A stretch of DNA of 64,000 bases. Source: Streptococcus constellatus subsp. constellatus. GTDB lineage: Bacteria > Bacillota > Bacilli > Lactobacillales > Streptococcaceae. How positions within the stretch are numbered: position 1 is the stretch's first letter; every line of letters starts with the position of its first letter. A model generated the notes under the pieces. The model saw only the letters and a program-made list of their open reading frames with translations, was not told the origin of the DNA and ran no database searches. A program made the translations under genes and the position numbers. Below are positions 59,397 to 64,000 of the stretch, piece after piece. Location: contig NZ_AP014647.1 in the NCBI RefSeq assembly GCF_023167545.1, forward strand, positions 1,426,001-1,490,000, given 5' to 3'.

Positions 59397-61412
59397 CTAA
59401 TCCAAGTAGTCCTGCTTGTCCAAATGAAGAGCTACGATATGCCAGTCTGCATGCGTTCGCCAATCAGAAATGGACACAATTTGACTAGCGACTTTTCTGG
59501 CTTCTTCTAAAATCGGATAATCCTCTACAATATCCGCCACTTGAAACTCTGGAATCCCTGATTGACGCGTGCCGAAGATTTCACCAGAGCCACGCATTTT
59601 CAAATCTTCCTCAGCCAAGACGAAACCGTTAGTCGTTTCCGTCATGATTTTCATGCGTTTCTTGCCGGATTCTGTCTTAGGATTAGCCACGAGAACCGCA
59701 TAAGATTGCTTGTCTCCACGTCCTACCCGACCACGTAACTGGTGAAGCTGACTGAGCCCAAATCGATCCGCATCCATGATTAGCATGACCGTAGCATTGG
59801 GGACATTGACACCGACTTCAATAACAGTCGTGGAAACCAGAATGTCAATTTTTCCTTTCTTAAAATCCTGCATAATAGTATCTTTTTCTTCGCTCTTCAT
59901 TTTACCATGTAGCAGAGCTACTTGTGCTTTGTCACCGAAATAAGCCTTTAATTCCTCTTCCAAAGCAATAGCATTTTTCAGATCCAGCGCTTCCGACTCC
60001 TCAATCAAAGGAGAGATGACATAGACCTGAGCACCTCGTTGCAGCTCTTTCTCCAACCAATTGAGAACCACATTCAGCTGCTCGTGCTTGACCCAGCGAG
60101 TGATAATCGGCTTACGCCCCGCTGGCATTTGATCAATAACCGACACATCCATATCGCCAAAGGCAGTGATCGCAAGTGTCCTCGGAATCGGTGTTGCAGT
60201 CATCATGAGCACATCAGGATTATTTCCTTTTGCTCGCAAAATTCGTCTCTGTCCCACTCCAAAGCGGTGCTGTTCATCAATAATCACCAGACCAAGCTGA
60301 TGATATGTCACACTTTCTTGAATCAAAGCATGAGTACCGACAATCATATCTACCTGACCAGCCTCAATCGCTTCTAGTGCTTGTCTGCGTTCTGTCGGCT
60401 TCATTCCTCCTGTCAACAGAATTATCCGTAGTTCAGGAAAAAGTTGGCTCAAGCTATCAAAATGCTGCTCTGCCAAAATTTCAGTCGGTACCATAAGAGC
60501 AGACTGAAAACCAGCCGTATAGGTAGCATACATGGCTAAACCTGCAACCACCGTCTTTCCACTACCCACATCTCCCTGCAAAAGCCGGTTCATGTGGGTT
60601 GGTGCTTTCATATCTTGTAGAATTTCATCAAGACTCCGCTTCTGGGCAGCTGTCAATTCAAAAGGTAGCAGTGTCAGCTTTTTTTCTAATAAATCATCTC
60701 GCCAAGGAATAGCTAACCCTTGACTCGCATTCTTGCTTTCACTCTTTAGGACTTGTAACTGCATTTGAAAGTAAAAAAGCTCTTCAAACTTGACCCGACG
60801 CAAGGCTTGTTTGTATTCTGTTAAGTCTTTTGGAAAATGCATTGCTCGTACGGCCTGACTGCGTTCCACTAACTGATAGCGCTCCAGCAGAATTTGAGGC
60901 AGATTTTCTTCCAACAGAAGTTCTAAGCCTTGGTCAAAAGCTGTCTTAATGACTTTCACCAAACTAGCTTGACTAATCCCTTGTGCCACTCGATAGACAG
61001 GCTGTAAGTCATCCTCCACTTGTGCTAAAATTTTCATACCTGTCAGACTCGCTTTTGCTTTATCCCATTTCCCGAAAATAGAAATGGTTGAACCAACCTC
61101 CACTTTGTCTGCCAGATAGGGTTGGTTAAAAAAATTGACTGCAAGCACCACTTCGCCTTGTTTTATAGTAAAACGTAGACGATTACGTTTATAGCCATAA
61201 TACTGCACATTGGCTGGCGTAACGACAAGTCCTGAGATAACCGCCTTTTCACCATCTTCCAGTTCTAACACATTCTTACTTTTAAAATCTTCATAGCGAA
61301 ATGGAAAATAGAGTAGTAAATCCTGTAGGTTTTCAATTCCCAGCCTAGTAAACTTTTCAGCAGATTTCGGTCCTACACCCGGCAGAACCGTTAAAGGTTG
61401 GTGTAAATTCAT
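59397..61412 (-). CDS. recG: ATP-dependent DNA helicase RecG
   Basis: 671 aa from the ATG at 61412 (AGAGGAA upstream); the longer frame adds 19 unsupported residues. N-terminal wedge/OB domain (about 60-145), helicase motif I GDVGSGKT, Ia MVPTEILAEQH, II IIDEQH, III TATPIPRT and VI QLRGRVGRG. It remodels stalled replication forks and branched recombination intermediates. Downstream of alr, as in pneumococcus. Confidence 0.97.
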   Translation of the reverse strand: MNLHQPLTVLPGVGPKSAEKFTRLGIENLQDLLLYFPFRYEDFKSKNVLELEDGEKAVISGLVVTPANVQYYGYKRNRLRFTIKQGEVVLAVNFFNQPYLADKVEVGSTISIFGKWDKAKASLTGMKILAQVEDDLQPVYRVAQGISQASLVKVIKTAFDQGLELLLEENLPQILLERYQLVERSQAVRAMHFPKDLTEYKQALRRVKFEELFYFQMQLQVLKSESKNASQGLAIPWRDDLLEKKLTLLPFELTAAQKRSLDEILQDMKAPTHMNRLLQGDVGSGKTVVAGLAMYATYTAGFQSALMVPTEILAEQHFDSLSQLFPELRIILLTGGMKPTERRQALEAIEAGQVDMIVGTHALIQESVTYHQLGLVIIDEQHRFGVGQRRILRAKGNNPDVLMMTATPIPRTLAITAFGDMDVSVIDQMPAGRKPIITRWVKHEQLNVVLNWLEKELQRGAQVYVISPLIEESEALDLKNAIALEEELKAYFGDKAQVALLHGKMKSEEKDTIMQDFKKGKIDILVSTTVIEVGVNVPNATVMLIMDADRFGLSQLHQLRGRVGRGDKQSYAVLVANPKTESGKKRMKIMTETTNGFVLAEEDLKMRGSGEIFGTRQSGIPEFQVADIVEDYPILEEARKVASQIVSISDWRTHADWHIVALHLDKQDYLD

Positions 61413-61516
61413 AATTCCTCTTTCAGTTCTGTTTCTTAAGAATTTATAAAAGCAGGCTAAAACAGACACCCTCCAATAGCTCTTTGGATTGTTTCCGACT
61501 ACTTTTAGATTTCAAC

Positions 61517-62623
61517 TCATTCTTTGTAAACTCTAGGGACGCGGTCGCTGATCAAACAAACCACCTCGTAATTGATGGTTTCCCGTTTTTCTGCCACATC
61601 TGTTGCAGAAATAGCTTCTTTACCACTTTCACCGATAAGGACAACTGACGTTCCAATAGGATAAAACTGAGGTAAACGAACAGTAATCTGATCCATAGAT
61701 ACGCGTCCAACAATGGGACAAGGATTCCCGTCAACTAAAACATTAAAGCCTTGCATATCTCGCGTCCAGCCATCAGCATAGCCCAGTGGAATCGTTCCAA
61801 TGAACTGTGGGCTATCACTAGTGTAAGTAGCTCCGTACCCTACATCTGCCCCTACTTCTAATTGCTTGACATGAACCAATTCTGAAACCAATGAAAGAGC
61901 TGGTTTGATGTCATAAGGCAGCTCCAAAACAGTTCCACTTGGATTAAGCCCATAAATGACATCGCCCAAACGGACTGCATTCATAATCGTCTCACTATGC
62001 CACAGAGTCGTTGCCGAATTACTAGCGTGAACAATCGGTGGAATAGTTTCTAATTGCCCTAAAATTTCTTTAAAACGTGCTAACTGTGCCTCAAATTTTT
62101 GCGTATCTGCTTCATCAGCTGTCGCAAAATGGGTGAAAATTCCTTTGACCTGAGCACCTGCCTTTTCCAAACGATGAATCGCTTCTTGAGCGTCTTGGCT
62201 ATTTCGAAAACCAATCCGCCCCATTCCAGAATCAATTTTTATATGAACAACCAGTCCAGTTAGGTCTATGTCTGACTTCAAAAGCAAATCAATCCATTCT
62301 AAACTAGCCACCGTATAAGTAATCTTGTATTTAATTGCCAACGGAACAGACTGGATAGTTGATACTCCCAGAACCAGAATTTTTTTTGAAATACCAGCTT
62401 CTCTCAGCTCTACCGCTTCATCAATATTGGAAACACAAAAGCCATCCACAATTGACTCAATAGATTGCGTAACAGCAACTGCACCGTGGCCATAAGCATC
62501 TGCCTTGACAACAGCCCATTTTTCTACATTGTCTGGAATATGCGCTGCAATTTGTTTAATATTAAATTGAATAGCAGCCAAATCCACAATAGCCTTAGTA
62601 GGCCGATGATTACTCGTTTTCAT
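61517..62623 (-). CDS. alr: Alanine racemase
   Basis: 368 aa from the ATG at 62623 (GGAGGAAC upstream). PLP-binding Lys40 in [10 protein letters not shown] and the catalytic Tyr region [10 protein letters not shown] of the C-terminal domain. Interconverts L- and D-alanine for peptidoglycan and teichoic acid. The start overlaps acpS by 14 nt. Confidence 0.97.
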   Translation of the reverse strand: MKTSNHRPTKAIVDLAAIQFNIKQIAAHIPDNVEKWAVVKADAYGHGAVAVTQSIESIVDGFCVSNIDEAVELREAGISKKILVLGVSTIQSVPLAIKYKITYTVASLEWIDLLLKSDIDLTGLVVHIKIDSGMGRIGFRNSQDAQEAIHRLEKAGAQVKGIFTHFATADEADTQKFEAQLARFKEILGQLETIPPIVHASNSATTLWHSETIMNAVRLGDVIYGLNPSGTVLELPYDIKPALSLVSELVHVKQLEVGADVGYGATYTSDSPQFIGTIPLGYADGWTRDMQGFNVLVDGNPCPIVGRVSMDQITVRLPQFYPIGTSVVLIGESGKEAISATDVAEKRETINYEVVCLISDRVPRVYKE

Positions 62624-62975
62624 GATGTTCCTCCAAAATAACACTAGCTGTAACGACATTATCTGTGTGGCTGAGTGACACCCAGACCTTGCCAGAAAAA
62701 GGTGATTTGCTAAAAATAGGCGCTCCCTTTTCATCGTTTAAAATTTCTAAATCCTGAAAAGTGACACAGCCGATACCAGTCCCCCACGCTTTAGAAAACG
62801 CCTCTTTAGCAGACCAACGCCCCGCCAAATATTCCATTTTTCGCTTACCAGTCAGCTTTTCAAATCGGTCAAATTCTGCGGCTGTCAAAACTTTCCTAGC
62901 AAAGCGAGCATTTTTTTCATAAACTTTTTGAATAGAAGAAATTTCCTCTATATCAATACCATGTCCTTTAATCAT
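62610..62975 (-). CDS. acpS: Holo-[acyl-carrier-protein] synthase
   Basis: 121 aa from the ATG at 62975. Metal-binding Asp8 (GHGIDIEEI) and the [10 protein letters not shown] motif are intact. Moves 4'-phosphopantetheine from CoA to acyl carrier protein. The start lies only about 7 nt after the T run of a hairpin terminator and has no good Shine-Dalgarno sequence (AAAAAG at best), so its own translation may be weak or regulated. Confidence 0.93.
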   Translation of the reverse strand: MIKGHGIDIEEISSIQKVYEKNARFARKVLTAAEFDRFEKLTGKRKMEYLAGRWSAKEAFSKAWGTGIGCVTFQDLEILNDEKGAPIFSKSPFSGKVWVSLSHTDNVVTASVILEEHHENE

Positions 62976-62981
62976 CTTTTT

Positions 62982-63008
62982 AAAAAGAGTTGAGACTAGT
63001 CTCAACTC
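62982..63008 (-). terminator. Terminator between the DAHP synthase gene and acpS
   Basis: Perfect 22-base palindrome GAGTTGAGAC...GTCTCAACTC (loop CTAG) followed by TTTTT on the minus strand. Its tail almost touches the acpS start. Confidence 0.85.
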
Positions 63009-63016
63009 CATCCTTT

Positions 63017-64000
63017 TTATTTTTCATTTTTAGATAGGGTAGTGTAAATTTCCTTGACTAATCTGACTGTATTATCCCAACCCAAACAAGGGTCTGTGAT
63101 GGATTTTCCGAACACCTCAGGCTCATTTTGACGGCCATCTTCTAAGTAAGACTCGATCATAAAGCCGCGTACAACTTTTTTGATTTTCTCATTCCAATCA
63201 CGGTTGATTAAAGTTTGACGGACAATTCGTACCTGTTCTAAATACTGTTTTCCAGAATTATCATGGTTGGTATCAATAATGATAAAAGGATTTTCTAAGC
63301 CCATTTTTTCATATTGAGCAATCGTATCTAGTAAATTATCATAGTAATAATTTGGAATGTTCTTTCCGTATTCATCAAGACCACCGCGCAAAATAGCATG
63401 CGCTAAGGAATTACCTGAAGTTTCTACTTCCTTACCGGCAAACAAGAAACTTTGTTTGTTTTGGGCTGCATAAATCCCATTAAACATAACATTAAGATTT
63501 CCAGAAGTGGGGTTTTTTAAACCAGTCGCAACGTCAGCTCCACTAGCTACAAAACGGTGTTGCTGATCTTCCACAGAACGCGCTCCAACAGCCATGTAAG
63601 AAATCAAATCATCTACCAAAGGAAGATTTTCCGGATACAACATTTCATCAGCAGTCGTCATTCCTGTTTCTGTAATCACACGATAGTGCAAATTGCGTAC
63701 TGCTTTAATGCCGTTGATTAAACTTGGGGCTGCTTTCGCATTTGGTTGATGAATCAAGCCCTTATAGCCGTCACCATTGGTACGAGGTTTTGCCGTATAC
63801 ACACGCATCACCATAAAAATACGGTCTTTTACCTCTTCTTGAAGGGCAGATAAACGTTTTGCATATTCTAGAACAGCCGCTTCATTGTCAGAAGAACACG
63901 GACCAATGACTAGCAGAATGCGGTCATCTTCTCCGCGAATAATTGCGTTTAGTTCCCGATCTCGTGCTTCTTTTTTGGCTAAAGCATCTCCTTTTAATTT
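63017..64000 (-). CDS. 3-deoxy-7-phosphoheptulonate (DAHP) synthase, 5' end cut off
   Basis: Partial gene open to the right edge (about 327 residues visible). Class I DAHP synthase: [63 protein letters not shown] with metal ligands and [11 protein letters not shown]. Joins phosphoenolpyruvate and erythrose 4-phosphate, the first step of aromatic amino-acid synthesis. Streptococci carry two such genes in tandem here, so a sister copy may lie just outside the window. Whether this is the Phe- or Tyr-sensitive form cannot be told. Confidence 0.95.
   Translation of the reverse strand, partial: KLKGDALAKKEARDRELNAIIRGEDDRILLVIGPCSSDNEAAVLEYAKRLSALQEEVKDRIFMVMRVYTAKPRTNGDGYKGLIHQPNAKAAPSLINGIKAVRNLHYRVITETGMTTADEMLYPENLPLVDDLISYMAVGARSVEDQQHRFVASGADVATGLKNPTSGNLNVMFNGIYAAQNKQSFLFAGKEVETSGNSLAHAILRGGLDEYGKNIPNYYYDNLLDTIAQYEKMGLENPFIIIDTNHDNSGKQYLEQVRIVRQTLINRDWNEKIKKVVRGFMIESYLEDGRQNEPEVFGKSITDPCLGWDNTVRLVKEIYTTLSKNEK

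Overview
The window is chromosomal DNA of a Streptococcus. The evidence is the gene content and order: gnd-ritR with the atypical Asn53/Cys128 regulator, the codY-pncA, gatCAB, nadD-yqeK-rsfS and aroF-acpS-alr-recG blocks, an M20 peptidase inside the Met transporter operon, and a 16S-Ala-23S-5S operon followed by a tRNA cluster. The V1-V2 part of the 16S gene looks to me like the anginosus group. That species call is from memory and is only an inference.

Layout. 1-3.7 kb: a glucose/maltose-type PTS permease (cut by the window edge), ritR and gnd. 3.9-6.3 kb: a TetR-controlled BcrA-type ABC exporter operon with a 75-aa membrane protein. 6.3-14.2 kb: yceD, a 66-aa gene coupled to an MFS exporter, a complete ISL3 element with an 8-bp target duplication, htpX-lemA, rsmG and an IS1182-family element. 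14.2-22.9 kb, minus strand: a broken GT8 glycosyltransferase, an SDR, and an ECF transporter (T component, double ATPase, UPF0397 S component) with a nucleoside phosphorylase and a SAM hydrolase. This set is interrupted by a five-gene Xre regulator/membrane-protein cassette with its own promoter and terminator.

22.9-30.6 kb, minus strand: the rRNA operon and ten downstream tRNAs (Val-Asp-Lys-Leu-Thr-Gly-Leu-Arg-Arg-Pro), with tRNA-Val-derived debris near 5S and inside an IS3 remnant upstream. 30.7-35.7 kb: metQ-M20-metN-metI behind a MET-box, then an AatB-like binding protein. 35.9-37.1 kb: a decayed SulP transporter and an Xre regulator. 37.5-45.2 kb: yebC, tmcAL, then the yqeG-yqeH-yhbY-nadD-yqeK-rsfS-methyltransferase operon, with an AlbA_2 (Schlafen-type) gene lodged between the methyltransferase and tmcAL. 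45.3-54.4 kb: a DedA-type protein, an EamA transporter, aspS-gatC-gatA-[PH/SHOCT gene with an internal stop]-gatB behind a T-box leader, pncA and codY with a CodY box. 54.6-64 kb: an aminotransferase, a UspA protein, a HAD/MazG-like fusion, a frameshifted asparaginase, recG, alr, acpS and a DAHP synthase cut by the window edge.

Most genes are housekeeping. The points that stand out are the aspS T-box, whose specifier loop and acceptor-pairing base do not fit tRNA-Asp; the split SAM hydrolase/ECF/nucleoside phosphorylase module; the AlbA_2 gene in a conserved operon; the PH/SHOCT gene inside gatCAB; and the tRNA rearrangements. I saw no CRISPR array, prophage or recognised defence island.
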